Source: Celeribacter naphthalenivorans
Lineage (GTDB): Bacteria; Pseudomonadota; Alphaproteobacteria; Rhodobacterales; Rhodobacteraceae
Assembly: GCF_020524585.1 (NCBI RefSeq)
Contig: NZ_JAIVLK010000003.1
Span: 310,001-374,000, forward strand
Direction of reading: 5' to 3'
DNA length: 64,000 bases
How positions within the stretch are numbered: the stretch's first letter is position 1; every line of letters starts with the position of its first letter. The notes beneath the pieces are model-generated. The model was given only the letters and a program-made list of their open reading frames with translations, ran no database searches and was not told the DNA's origin. This document shows positions 38,524 to 47,259 of this stretch, one piece after another. Made by a program: the position numbers and the translations under genes.

Positions 38524-38939
38524 AGAAAGGCTCTGTCTCCGGGGTTTCCAAGGCTGATCATGGCTTGATCTAAACTTGCCCAATGAACGGAATGATCCGC
38601 CTCTAACGGCTCGGCCAGCTTTCGCACCGGAAACGCCCGGTAGATATGACAGATTTTCTCCGCCCATAGATCGTATTCGGGCATAAAGACAAATCGACGA
38701 AATGCCCCAAGCAAGCGCGGTTGCGCAATGCGCCAGCCTGTTTCCTCAAAGACTTCACGGTGCAGGGCGTGGACTGGGCTTTCACCGGGATCGATGCCGC
38801 CACCGGGGAGTTGAAATTCATGGTGAATGCCGGCTTGATAGGTCAGAAGCACCTGATCGTTTCGCGGAAGAATGGCATAAGCACCGGGGCGGGCACGATA
38901 TGGCTTCCCTGAAATCTTGGGTTCTCCATATCTGCGCAT
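38508..38939 (-). CDS. Nudix hydrolase
   Basis: 143-residue protein with a full Nudix box, GGGIDPGESPVHALHREVFEETGW (about residues 46-69), which fits the G-x5-E-x7-REUxEExGU pattern. Nudix enzymes cleave nucleoside diphosphates linked to another group; the substrate cannot be read from sequence. Tyr/Leu-rich strands before the box (GAYAILPRNDQVLLTYQ) fit the fold. Its last 16 bases overlap the end of the convergent response-regulator gene. Confidence 0.87.
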   Translation of the reverse strand: MRRYGEPKISGKPYRARPGAYAILPRNDQVLLTYQAGIHHEFQLPGGGIDPGESPVHALHREVFEETGWRIAQPRLLGAFRRFVFMPEYDLWAEKICHIYRAFPVRKLAEPLEADHSVHWASLDQAMISLGNPGDRAFLQTLL

Positions 38940-39016
38940 GTGCCTGACCTTTCTTCAATGGTTGTTCCGCCTATATGAACAGGATATGCCAGCGCCGAAT
39001 GTCAGGGAACGCAAAA

Positions 39017-40018
39017 ATGCTCGGATCAAAAATCGCTTGGGATGACACAGTTCTCCCGTTTCAGTTGGACGCCTCCGATATACGCGGCCGGGTGGTGCGC
39101 CTCGATGGCGTGTTGGATAAAATTCTGTCGCAACACGACTATCCGAATGAGATCGAGGCCTTGGTTGCCGAAATGGCTTTGCTGACGGCGATGATCGGCC
39201 AAACCATCAAGCTGCGTTGGAAGTTGTCGCTTCAGGTCCGTGGGGATGGTCCCGCACGCTTGATTGCTACCGACTACTATGCGCCGGCGTCTGAAGGTGA
39301 GCCGGGCCGGGTCCGTGCATATGCATCCTATGATGCGTCGCGCCTTGTGCCGCGCGTCGATCCTTTTTCGCAAATCGGCAAGGGTTATTTCGCCATTTTG
39401 ATCGATCAGGGCCAGGGCAATGTGCCCTATCAAGGCATCACTCCGATCTCTGGCGGCTCTCTGTCGGCCTGTGCGGAGACCTATTTTGCCCAGTCCGAAC
39501 AGCTGCCGAGCCGGTTCGTCACGAGTTTCGGCAAATCCCAAACGCCGGGGTCCGAAGAGGGCTGGCGTGCCGGTGGCGTCATGCTGCAAAAAATGCCGAA
39601 AGCCTCGCCCTTTGTCGCGCAATCCGAAGAGGGGGATGACAGCGGCCTATTGCGTGCCTCCGACATCTTGGACGAGGAGGATTTCGAGGATTGGAACCGT
39701 GCCAATATCTTGCTCGATACCGTCGAAGAGATGGAATTGGTCGGCCCGCGTGTTCAGCCGACGGAACTTCTCGTACGCCTGTTCCATGAAGACAAACCGC
39801 GCGTTTTCGATCCGCAGCCGGTCGCATTCGGCTGTCAATGTTCCGAAGAGCGTGTGCGCGAAAGCCTCTCGATCTATTCTGCCAAAGACATTGCGCATAT
39901 GACGACGGAAGAGGGTCTTGTGACGGCGGACTGTCAGTTTTGTGGGGCGCATTATGTGCTTGATCCCAAAACGCTGGGGTTCGAGGCGGAGGATAAACAG
40001 GATGGTGACGGAGATTGA
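39017..40018 (+). CDS. hslO: Hsp33, redox-regulated chaperone
   Basis: 333-residue chaperone activated by oxidative stress through zinc release and disulfide formation. The C-terminal redox switch has CQC at residues 273-275 and CQFC at 306-309, the typical C-x-C and C-x2-C pair. The ATG at 39017 is chosen because GGGA sits 8 bases before it; earlier ATGs at 38975 and 38999 in this frame lack a good site. The 3' end overlaps the next gene by 17 bases, so the two are probably co-translated. Confidence 0.93.
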   Translation: MLGSKIAWDDTVLPFQLDASDIRGRVVRLDGVLDKILSQHDYPNEIEALVAEMALLTAMIGQTIKLRWKLSLQVRGDGPARLIATDYYAPASEGEPGRVRAYASYDASRLVPRVDPFSQIGKGYFAILIDQGQGNVPYQGITPISGGSLSACAETYFAQSEQLPSRFVTSFGKSQTPGSEEGWRAGGVMLQKMPKASPFVAQSEEGDDSGLLRASDILDEEDFEDWNRANILLDTVEEMELVGPRVQPTELLVRLFHEDKPRVFDPQPVAFGCQCSEERVRESLSIYSAKDIAHMTTEEGLVTADCQFCGAHYVLDPKTLGFEAEDKQDGDGD

Positions 40019-40604
40019 TCGGAACGGCCTCGCGGCGCTCTTGCGAAAATCCGGTGAGACTTCGTCGGATTTTGACCTGAACAAGGCGCTGCGTCCGACA
40101 GTTGCGAGCCCTCTGCGCGCTGCCGGGGTGCTGGTCCCGATCAAGGAAACCGCAGACGGCTTGCGTCTCATCCTGACAAAACGCTCTTCGGCGCTCAAAC
40201 ACCACCCGGGGCAAATTGCATTTCCGGGTGGTCGAGTCGATCCCGAAGATCACGATCATGTCGCAGCCGCGCTGCGCGAGGCCTATGAGGAAATCGGCCT
40301 GCCTCCCTCAAATGTGGATATTCTCGGCGAATTGCCCACGCATCAAACCGTGACACAGTTTGAAATGTTCCCTGTTTTGGGCTGGATTAGAGACGATTTC
40401 GTGCCAGTTCCCGAAGCGGGTGAGGTCTCCGAGGTTTTCGATGTGCCGCTCTCGCATGTGCTGAATCCGGATAATTTTTCAATTCAGTCGCGTCGTTGGC
40501 GTGGACAGCTGCGTTCGTTTTATACGGTGCCTTACGGACCCTACTACATCTGGGGCGCAACTGCGCGCATTTTGCGGGTGCTGGCGGATCGGGCAAGTCG
40601 ATGA
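40002..40604 (+). CDS. CoA pyrophosphatase-type Nudix hydrolase
   Basis: 200-residue Nudix protein of the NudL/NUDT7-like type, which cleaves coenzyme A to phosphopantetheine and 3',5'-ADP. The characteristic upstream motif LTKRSSALKHHPGQIAFPGG leads into the box GGRVDPEDHDHVAAALREAYEEIG, where an Asp replaces the first box Glu. The ATG at 40002 lies within hslO; the longer frame further upstream is entirely inside hslO. Its stop overlaps the next start (ATGA). Confidence 0.88.
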   Translation: MVTEIDRNGLAALLRKSGETSSDFDLNKALRPTVASPLRAAGVLVPIKETADGLRLILTKRSSALKHHPGQIAFPGGRVDPEDHDHVAAALREAYEEIGLPPSNVDILGELPTHQTVTQFEMFPVLGWIRDDFVPVPEAGEVSEVFDVPLSHVLNPDNFSIQSRRWRGQLRSFYTVPYGPYYIWGATARILRVLADRASR

Positions 40605-41761
40605 GAGTGGCGGCCTCTTGGATCACGTCACCCGCAGCAACGCGCCTCATGTCGATGTTCTCAGATGCGGGGGAAGAGGCATTTTTCGTCGGTGGCTGTG
40701 TGCGCAACAGCCTGATGAACGTGCCTGTGAGTGATCTTGATGTGTCGACCTCCGTGCGGCCGGAGCGTGTGATGGAACTGGCAAAATCCTGTGGGTTCAA
40801 TGCCATTCCCACCGGGATTGAACATGGCACCGTGACTGTGGTTGTCGATGGAGAACCCTTTGAAATCACGACGTTTCGCAAAGATGTCGAAACCGATGGC
40901 CGTCGCGCGGTTGTGGTGTTCTCCGACAGGCTTGAGGATGATGCGCATCGTCGCGACTTCACCATGAATGCGCTCTATGCGCGGGCGGATGGCACGATTG
41001 TCGATCCTCTTGTCGGGCTGCCGGATCTGTTGGCGCGGCGGGTGCGCTTTATCGACGATGCGAACCAGCGCATTCGCGAAGATTACCTCAGAATTCTGCG
41101 GTTTTTCCGGTTTCATGCTTGGTATGGCGACGATGACGCGGGGCTGGACCCGGAGGGGCTTGCTGCCTGTGCACAGAATATCGAAGGCCTTTCAAACCTA
41201 TCAAAAGAAAGGGTGGGCGCCGAGCTGATCAAGCTTTTGTCTGCCTCTGAGCCAGACCGTGCGGTGGCCGCGATGGATCATGCGGGTGTGCTCAATGCGC
41301 TGCTACCGGGGGCTTCCACAAAGGCCTTTTTCCTTTTGACTTCCTTCGAGCAAGGCGTTGATCCAATTGTCCGTCTGGCCGCGCTGGGCCGATTTGATGT
41401 GGCGAAGATGTTGCGCCTCTCCAAGCAACAAAGCCGGCAATATGATGCGCTCAGGACATATGCAGAAGGGGTCGAGACGATCCGCGAGGTTGCGTATCGC
41501 GAGGGCAAAAAGATGGCCTGGGATGTGGCAGCTTTGCGGGCCGCATTTTTTGAACAGCCCCTGGATGCATCTCTGTCCGCAGATATTGAAAAGGCCGCCA
41601 AGGCAAAATTTCCTGTCTCAGCGCAGGATATCATGGCCGATTTTTCGGGGCCTGCGCTGGGCGCTATGTTACGGGATTTGGAACGGGCGTGGATCGAAAG
41701 CGGATTTCGTCTCACGTATGAGGACCTCATGAAAAAGGCGGGGCGTGATGGATCAGTTTGA
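40601..41761 (+). CDS. CCA tRNA nucleotidyltransferase / poly(A) polymerase family
   Basis: 386-residue class II nucleotidyltransferase that builds or repairs the CCA end of tRNA. The active site is VGGCVRNSLMNVPVSDLDVST, with the metal-binding Asp pair. RRDFTMNALY and the conserved RRVRFIDDANQRIREDYLRILRFFRF region follow, then a helical body. The ATG at 40601 is chosen because it overlaps the previous stop as ATGA. It overlaps the following methyltransferase by 14 bases. In alphaproteobacteria this single enzyme is usually the CCA-adding enzyme. Confidence 0.92.
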   Translation: MRVAASWITSPAATRLMSMFSDAGEEAFFVGGCVRNSLMNVPVSDLDVSTSVRPERVMELAKSCGFNAIPTGIEHGTVTVVVDGEPFEITTFRKDVETDGRRAVVVFSDRLEDDAHRRDFTMNALYARADGTIVDPLVGLPDLLARRVRFIDDANQRIREDYLRILRFFRFHAWYGDDDAGLDPEGLAACAQNIEGLSNLSKERVGAELIKLLSASEPDRAVAAMDHAGVLNALLPGASTKAFFLLTSFEQGVDPIVRLAALGRFDVAKMLRLSKQQSRQYDALRTYAEGVETIREVAYREGKKMAWDVAALRAAFFEQPLDASLSADIEKAAKAKFPVSAQDIMADFSGPALGAMLRDLERAWIESGFRLTYEDLMKKAGRDGSV

Positions 41762-42965
41762 AATCGTGCGTTTGGGGCATAAGGGCGACGGCATCACTGC
41801 CGACGGGATTTTCGTCCCCAATACTTTGCCCGGTGAGGTGGTCGAAGGCCTCGAAGAGCAGGGCAGGGTCCCCGGCGCTCGGATTGTGACTCCATCGGAG
41901 GAGCGCGTGCGCCCGGCATGTCGTCATGCAAAGTCTTGTGGCGGCTGTTCGTTGCAGCATGCCTCTGAGGATTTCGTGGCGCAATGGAAGTCGGATTTCG
42001 TGAAGTCAGCCCTTGAAAATCAGGGCATTTCCGCCGAGTTAGGCTCTATTTTGACCTCTCCGGGACGCAGTCGGCGGCGTGCGGTTTTCCACGGGCGACG
42101 CACGAAAAAAGGCACGATGGTGGGGTTGCATGCCCGTGCATCGGACAGTTTGATCGAAGTGCCGGATTGTATCCTGATGGTGCCTGAGATCATGCAAGCC
42201 TATGGAGCCCTGAACAGGTTGGTCGAACTTGGCGGCTCGCGGCGCGGGGAGATGGATATCACCGTGATTTCGTCGGACAGTGGGCTCGACATTTCGGTCG
42301 AGAACGGCAAGCCGCTTGATTTGGACATGCGTGTCGAATTGGGCGGTTTTGTGCGGGATTTGTCTCTATCCCGGTTGTCCTGGAATGGCGAAGATCTCGC
42401 CGGGGAGGCTCTGCCCTACCTGTCCTTTGGCAAGGCGCGTGTGGTGCCGCCTGCGGGCGCGTTCCTTCAGGCGACAGCGGAAGGTGAGGCGGCTCTCGTG
42501 ACCTTGATGCGCAAAGCGGTCGAAGGCGCGGATCGCGTAATTGATCTGTTTTCGGGATGCGGGACGTTTTCTCTGCCGATCGCGGAGCGTGCGGAGGTGC
42601 ATGCTGTCGAGGGTGTCTCCGATATGTTGGAGGCTTTGAGCAAAGGTTGGCGTCAGGCGCAGGGGCTAAAGGCGGTGACGGTGGAGACCCGTGACTTGTT
42701 TCGACAACCGGTCCGCGACGATGAACTGAACGCCTATGACGCCGCTATCATCGATCCGCCTCGGCCCGGCGCCCTGGCGCAATGTGATGAGATCGCGAAA
42801 AGCCGTCTCAAAACGGTCGGATTCGTGTCCTGCAACCCGATCACATTTGCGCGGGATGCAAAGGTTTTGATCGATTCGGGCTTTGAAATCGACTGGATTG
42901 TGCCTGTGGATCAGTTTCGCTGGTCGCCACATGTGGAAATTGCGGCCTGTTTTAAGCGCGAGTGA
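41748..42965 (+). CDS. TrmA/RlmD-type RNA (uracil-5-) methyltransferase
   Basis: 405-residue class I SAM methyltransferase of the RlmD/RumA family acting on U residues of rRNA or tRNA. The iron-sulfur cysteines begin CRHAKSCGGC (C58, C64, C67), with a fourth further on. The SAM region is VIDLFSGCGTFSLPIAE, and the catalytic cysteine lies in GFVSCNP. The ATG at 41748 is preferred to a GTG one codon earlier. The exact uracil target cannot be told from sequence alone. It ends the hslO-Nudix-cca-methyltransferase run. Confidence 0.88.
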   Translation: MDQFEIVRLGHKGDGITADGIFVPNTLPGEVVEGLEEQGRVPGARIVTPSEERVRPACRHAKSCGGCSLQHASEDFVAQWKSDFVKSALENQGISAELGSILTSPGRSRRRAVFHGRRTKKGTMVGLHARASDSLIEVPDCILMVPEIMQAYGALNRLVELGGSRRGEMDITVISSDSGLDISVENGKPLDLDMRVELGGFVRDLSLSRLSWNGEDLAGEALPYLSFGKARVVPPAGAFLQATAEGEAALVTLMRKAVEGADRVIDLFSGCGTFSLPIAERAEVHAVEGVSDMLEALSKGWRQAQGLKAVTVETRDLFRQPVRDDELNAYDAAIIDPPRPGALAQCDEIAKSRLKTVGFVSCNPITFARDAKVLIDSGFEIDWIVPVDQFRWSPHVEIAACFKRE

Positions 42966-43033
42966 TGCGAGAAATCATTGTCGTGACTCGCTGATCGGGT
43001 GTATTTCTGTAAAAAACAAATCGGGCAGAGATC

Positions 43034-43534
43034 ATGGATCGTCGACTATTTATCGCAACGGCTGCGGCCGCATTAACCTTTTCCTCGGGGGCTTTCGCAC
43101 GCACGCTGAAACCCTATCGAGGGCCGGAAATCACGCGCATCGTGATTTATAAAGAGCGTCGCAAGCTCTATCTTTTGAATCATGAAGACGTGGTGAAATC
43201 GTTCAAGATCGGGCTGGGCGGAAACCCCATCGGTCCGAAGCGGTTCGAAGGTGACGGTAAAACGCCGGAAGGCAGCTATGTTATCGACCGCCGCAATCCG
43301 AATTCATCCTACCATTTGTCACTGGGGATTTCTTATCCGAACGATCAGGACAGGGCCTATGCCGAATCTTTCGGGCGGCGTCCGGGCGGTGACATTTTCA
43401 TCCACGGACGTGCGGGCGAAAATCGCGGCAAGGGCAAGGATTGGACCGCAGGCTGTATTGCGGTCCGGGATCGTCAGATCGAGAGAATCTACACCATGGT
43501 GCAGGACGGCACCCAAGTGGATATTTTCCCGTAA
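43034..43534 (+). CDS. YkuD-type L,D-transpeptidase (copy 1)
   Basis: 166-residue exported protein with a YkuD catalytic domain, which makes 3-3 peptidoglycan cross-links or attaches proteins to peptidoglycan. The N-terminus RRLFIATAAAALTFSSGAFA is a twin-arginine-like signal ending AFA (about residue 22). Catalytic residues are H124 (IFIHG) and C141 in WTAGCIAV. It converges on the CAP-domain gene, with a second L,D-transpeptidase just beyond. Confidence 0.9.
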   Translation: MDRRLFIATAAAALTFSSGAFARTLKPYRGPEITRIVIYKERRKLYLLNHEDVVKSFKIGLGGNPIGPKRFEGDGKTPEGSYVIDRRNPNSSYHLSLGISYPNDQDRAYAESFGRRPGGDIFIHGRAGENRGKGKDWTAGCIAVRDRQIERIYTMVQDGTQVDIFP

Positions 43535-43552
43535 GATATTGATTTAAAACCG

Positions 43553-44089
43553 TTATTGGTTCGAAGCGATGGTTGTGGTTTGGGCGCCGATCAAGAGCGT
43601 CCACCACAATTTCCCACTGTCTTCCTGATACCACGAAAAGCCGATGTCGGTGGCTTTTGGATCGAGAATGATGTCACGCGTGTCGCTTTGTTCCATCCAG
43701 GCCGACAGGGTTTCAAGCTCGGTCTCATAGGTCTCCGAAATATTCTCGCCCAACATCATGCCTCGGTAGCCAGAGCGCATGACGCGATCGAGCGGCGAGG
43801 AGCCGTCAGAGCCGAAATGCCAAGGACGGTTTTGCACATGCATGTCGCGCGAATGGGTGGCGGCGGCTGCATTGAGATTCGCGTTCAACGTCACGGGCGA
43901 CGCGCCCGCCGCAGAGCGCAGCGCGTTGATTGAATCGAGCATCCGATATTGGATCGTGCCCTCATCTCTCGCACTGATGCGATATACGCGGGGCAAAGGC
44001 TTTCCATCCGGACCAAGCCGCTCTGTCGGCGTGTCACATGCCGTCAATCCGATAAGGGCCACAATGAGGATAGCGATAATCCGGGACAT
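43553..44089 (-). CDS. CAP-domain lipoprotein
   Basis: 178-residue protein with a lipoprotein signal (lipobox LTAC, Cys18) and a CAP (SCP-like) domain with NALRSAAGASPVTLNANLNAAAATHSRDM and HFGSDGSSPLDRVMRSGY, GENI and WMEQSDTRDIIL segments. Bacterial CAP proteins are secreted or membrane-anchored and of poorly known function. It sits between two L,D-transpeptidases, so a cell-envelope role is likely. The gene lies 19 bases from the preceding one, end to end. Confidence 0.87.
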   Translation of the reverse strand: MSRIIAILIVALIGLTACDTPTERLGPDGKPLPRVYRISARDEGTIQYRMLDSINALRSAAGASPVTLNANLNAAAATHSRDMHVQNRPWHFGSDGSSPLDRVMRSGYRGMMLGENISETYETELETLSAWMEQSDTRDIILDPKATDIGFSWYQEDSGKLWWTLLIGAQTTTIASNQ

Positions 44090-44251
44090 GCCAGATACTC
44101 CATGACTGTTCTCTGGATGGATTAAACGCTTTGCTCGGAAGGATCAAATCATGTTCGCGGGTTTTTGCTGTGATCGATAGTTTGATTTGCGACTGAGACA
44201 AACGCGCCATATAAGACAGCGTAATCCCCATATCATGAATGGTCTCGTCCT

Positions 44252-44845
44252 ATGAGTAAGACATCCGTTTCCAAGGTTTCCCGCCGTGCCTTTGTGGCCG
44301 GATCAACCGCGCTCATGGCGCAGCCGGTTCTGGCGCAAACGCAGGGGACCACCGAGATCGAAGGTGATATTTCGACCATGGTGCGTCGGAATATCTCGAG
44401 CTTTCGCTCGCTCGATTGGCGTCCTTATTTCAGCTCCCTGACAAATGGTGCGATTCTCGTCGATACGACCTCGCGCGCGCTGCATTATTGGAGTGCGGAT
44501 CAGAGCATTTATAAGTTGTACCCGACATCCGTGCCTCTGACAGAGGATCTGACGCGCCGTGGCCGCACGTCCATCATCCGCAAAGTCGAAGGGCCAAGCT
44601 GGTCTCCGACGCCCGCGATGAAGGTGCGCAACCCGGAGTGGCCGGATTTTGTCGGTCCGGGTCCGAATAACCCGCTTGGCACCCACGCGCTCTACCTGTC
44701 CTGGCAGTATTACCGCATCCACGGCACGCATGACACGCGCAAGATCGGCCGTCGTTCTTCGAATGGCTGCATCGGTCTCTACAATGAACATATTGCAGAG
44801 TTGTTTGATCTTGCTAATGTTGGTACGCAAGTGTTGCTAATTTGA
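44252..44845 (+). CDS. YkuD-type L,D-transpeptidase (copy 2)
   Basis: 197-residue protein with a Tat-like signal (SRRAFVAG at 10-17, ending VLA) and a YkuD domain. Catalytic residues are H157 (YRIHGTH) and C173 in RRSSNGCIGLYNEH. A conserved segment GPNNPLGTHALYLSW precedes them. No clear ribosome-binding site precedes the ATG. It is divergent from the CAP-lipoprotein gene and distinct enough from copy 1 to be a different paralogue group. Confidence 0.9.
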   Translation: MSKTSVSKVSRRAFVAGSTALMAQPVLAQTQGTTEIEGDISTMVRRNISSFRSLDWRPYFSSLTNGAILVDTTSRALHYWSADQSIYKLYPTSVPLTEDLTRRGRTSIIRKVEGPSWSPTPAMKVRNPEWPDFVGPGPNNPLGTHALYLSWQYYRIHGTHDTRKIGRRSSNGCIGLYNEHIAELFDLANVGTQVLLI

Positions 44846-44884
44846 CGACAAGCCCAAGAAAATAGTCAACTCCATGCGGAATGA

Positions 44885-44914
44885 TTGATTTTCCTACAGT
44901 TTGAGTTCTATAGC
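44885..44914 (+). promoter_or_regulatory. Candidate sigma-70 promoter of the 61-residue protein gene
   Basis: A -35-like TTGATT (44885-44890) and -10-like TATAGC (44909-44914) are separated by 18 bases, and a short leader leads to a strong AAGGAGG ribosome-binding site at about 44954-44960. A promoter is inferred, not shown. Confidence 0.5.
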
Positions 44915-44967
44915 TTCTGTTGTGTAACAAACCTGCCCTCTTTCGTGGGGTTTAAGGAGGATTGACT

Positions 44968-45153
44968 ATGAAAAAACTCGCTGCTGCTGCCGTTTTCGCT
45001 CTGGCTGGCACCGCTTCTTTCGCTGGTGGCTACTCTGAGCCGGTTATCGAAGCTCCGGTTGTTGTTGAAGAAACTTCTTCTTCTTCCGCTGGTGGCTACG
45101 TTGTGCCGCTTCTGATCCTGGCACTGGTTGCTGCTGCTGTTGCTGCTGACTAA
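44968..45153 (+). CDS. Small exported/membrane protein, probably highly expressed
   Basis: 61-residue protein that I cannot assign to a named family. A signal peptide (KKLAAAAVFALAGTASFA, cleavage after about residue 19) is followed by a Gly/Pro/Val/Glu-rich stretch, a run of serines (37-40) and a hydrophobic C-terminal segment YVVPLLILALVAAAVAAD that could span the membrane. The gene has an unusually strong TTAAGGAGG ribosome-binding site 7 bases before the ATG, a plausible promoter and a strong terminator, and uses few rare-looking codons, all pointing to an abundant protein. Confidence 0.8.
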   Translation: MKKLAAAAVFALAGTASFAGGYSEPVIEAPVVVEETSSSSAGGYVVPLLILALVAAAVAAD

Positions 45154-45178
45154 TCGTCTGCACTGCAGTTAAAAATTT

Positions 45179-45208
45179 AAAAGGGCGGCTCAAACGGGCC
45201 GCCCTTTT
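45179..45208. terminator. Terminator after the 61-residue protein gene (also facing hemH)
   Basis: An 11-bp perfect stem (AAAAGGGCGGC / GCCGCCCTTTT) with an 8-base loop. A and T runs on both sides make it usable by both the small gene and convergent hemH. Confidence 0.88.
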
Positions 45209-45243
45209 CATTTGTCTTGTCGTTCGTTGGGGAGGCGGGGGGA

Positions 45244-46329
45244 TTAAACCCATCCCGCCAGGTTTTTACGGATTTGGCCCAAGAGCGCTTCGATGTGAAG
45301 CGGATCATCGTTCAGGCAGGGAATGTAGAGAAACTCCTCGCCACCCGCGTGCTCAAAGCTTTCCTTGATCTCTTCGTTGATCTCCTCGAGCGTCTCGATG
45401 CAATCGGCGGAAAAGGCGGGCGCACAGACCGCGATGCTCTTGTTGCCCTTCTCTGCCTGACGCGCGACCTCTTCGACCGTGTAGGGCTGAAGCCACTCTT
45501 CGGGACCGAATTTCGACTGAAATGTCGTCATGATCTGCGTGTCATCCCAGCCAAGTCGCTCTTTCAAGAGACGTGTCGTTTTTTGACATTGGCAATGATA
45601 GGGATCGCCGCCCTCTTTGAGGTAGCGTTCGGGCAGCCCGTGATAGGAGCAAATCAGGATGTCCGGTTTCTTTTCCGCACTCGCATAGGCACGTTTAACG
45701 GACTGGGCGAGCGCATGGATATAGGTCGGATCGTCAAAATAGGGCGCCACCGTGCGACTCGCCGGCTGCCAGTTTTCCTCCATGAGCGCGCGGAAAAACT
45801 GATCGTTCGCGGTCGCCGTCGTGGCCCCCGCGTATTGCGGATAGAGCGGGAAGAACAGGATTTTCGAACAGCCCTCTGAGACCAGTTTCTCGACCTTCGA
45901 TTTTGTCGAGGGATTGCCGTAACGCATACAGAAATCAACCATGACACGATCCCCGAACTCGGCTTTCAGACCTGTTTTGATCGCGGCCACCTGTTGTTTG
46001 GTGATCGTCATCAGCGGGCTTTCATCCGCCTCTGTGTTCCAGATCGACCGATAGGCGGCGCCGGATTTCGACGGGCGAAAGGTCAAAACGATGCCTTGCA
46101 GGATCGGTTGCCATTTCCATTTCGGATAGTCGATCACGCGTTTGTCGGACAAAAATTCGTTCAGATAGCGCCGCATGGACCAGTAGTCGGTGTTGTCCGG
46201 CGTCCCGAGATTCGCGATCAGAACGCCGATTTTCTCGGTCGGAACTTTCGGGTGATCTTTCGGAGCGTGAAACGGACAGGTGGCATCCGGAGCAGTCATG
46301 TTCAGCCGGGTGGGCTTCATTTGTCCCAT
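45244..46329 (-). CDS. hemH: Ferrochelatase
   Basis: 361-residue enzyme inserting iron into protoporphyrin IX, the last step of heme synthesis. Motifs include GVLIANLGTPDNTDYWS near the N-terminus, the conserved His in CSYHGLPERY and the acidic site near CPAFSADCIETLEEI-like residues (CAPAFSADCIETLEEI). Cysteines are abundant near the C-terminus, possibly for an iron-sulfur cluster as in some bacterial ferrochelatases. hemJ and hemW elsewhere in the window belong to the same heme supply network. Confidence 0.95.
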   Translation of the reverse strand: MGQMKPTRLNMTAPDATCPFHAPKDHPKVPTEKIGVLIANLGTPDNTDYWSMRRYLNEFLSDKRVIDYPKWKWQPILQGIVLTFRPSKSGAAYRSIWNTEADESPLMTITKQQVAAIKTGLKAEFGDRVMVDFCMRYGNPSTKSKVEKLVSEGCSKILFFPLYPQYAGATTATANDQFFRALMEENWQPASRTVAPYFDDPTYIHALAQSVKRAYASAEKKPDILICSYHGLPERYLKEGGDPYHCQCQKTTRLLKERLGWDDTQIMTTFQSKFGPEEWLQPYTVEEVARQAEKGNKSIAVCAPAFSADCIETLEEINEEIKESFEHAGGEEFLYIPCLNDDPLHIEALLGQIRKNLAGWV

Positions 46330-46377
46330 GGGGTTTCCTTTTTCTTTAGGCTTAGGATGGTGTCAGATCGGGGCAAG

Positions 46378-47202
46378 TCAACTGTCAGGCAGTTTGAATT
46401 CTTCGGTTTGGAGCGCGGCTGCCAGACTCATCTTTGCTGAGCCGGGCATGAGAGGTTTCGGCTGGCTGGCATCGGGCGCCCATCCGGTCAGAAACACCAG
46501 ATCGAAGGTGGCGACCAGTCGGTCGTCTTCGGCAAAGTGATCTTTGTAAAGCTGTTCGGCGTGATCGAACATCGCCTTGCCAGCATTGGATTTTTTGCGG
46601 GCTGTGAGCGCGTTGCCTTCCCCCATGGCACGCAGATCGGCGGCTATGCGGGCAAGCGACGGGTAGCTCACTTTGCGCACGCTTTTGTCCGCGACCGGCA
46701 GGGCAAAAGAGGCGCGTTGTAGCAGGGCGCCCAGATCGCGCAGCTCCCCCATCGGCAAAACGCGCGGCGACAGCCCGCCCGTGATCATGCTTTCCGCCTG
46801 CCCAAGACAGGCGCGCAATTCGTTCAGGGTCTGATCCCCAAGGAAAGCGGCGAGCATCAACCCATCGGGCTTCAGGGCGCGGTTGCATTGGATGAGTTGC
46901 CCGACCGGATCATTGGCCCAATGCAGGCTCATGGCGTGGATCACCAGATCATGCGCACGCTCTTTGAGGGCCAGCACATCATCATCGGGCACGATTGTCG
47001 CGTGGGGGAACCACTTGGCCCAAATTTCGGGAAAACCGGTGACGATGGCGGGGGACGTAAACGATTTGTTAACCATGTCGAGCCGATCTTCGATCTCGAA
47101 ACGGGCCTCGTCGTGCAAAAAGAAATCCCCGGCCTTCCGCAAGGCGCGGCGGCGATTTCGGGCCAACTGGTCCCGATCGACCAAAGGGGCAGGCTGCGAC
47201 AT
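46378..47202 (-). CDS. Class I SAM-dependent methyltransferase (NDUFAF5/BioC-like)
   Basis: 274-residue SAM-binding protein starting MSQPAPLVDRDQLARNRRRALR. The middle segment AHDLVIHAMSLHWANDPVGQLIQCNRALKPDGLMLAAFLG resembles BioC and the mitochondrial complex I factor NDUFAF5. The classical GxGxG motif region is replaced by a less obvious sequence, so catalysis cannot be confirmed by eye. The frame extends upstream to 47895 but that part is antisense to comF; the ATG at 47202 is the credible start. Divergent from comF. Confidence 0.85.
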   Translation of the reverse strand: MSQPAPLVDRDQLARNRRRALRKAGDFFLHDEARFEIEDRLDMVNKSFTSPAIVTGFPEIWAKWFPHATIVPDDDVLALKERAHDLVIHAMSLHWANDPVGQLIQCNRALKPDGLMLAAFLGDQTLNELRACLGQAESMITGGLSPRVLPMGELRDLGALLQRASFALPVADKSVRKVSYPSLARIAADLRAMGEGNALTARKKSNAGKAMFDHAEQLYKDHFAEDDRLVATFDLVFLTGWAPDASQPKPLMPGSAKMSLAAALQTEEFKLPDS

Positions 47203-47259
47203 GGGATGTCCTGACAATGTCTTTGCGTTCAAAGCGCAATGTAGAAAGGTGAGCGGGAA

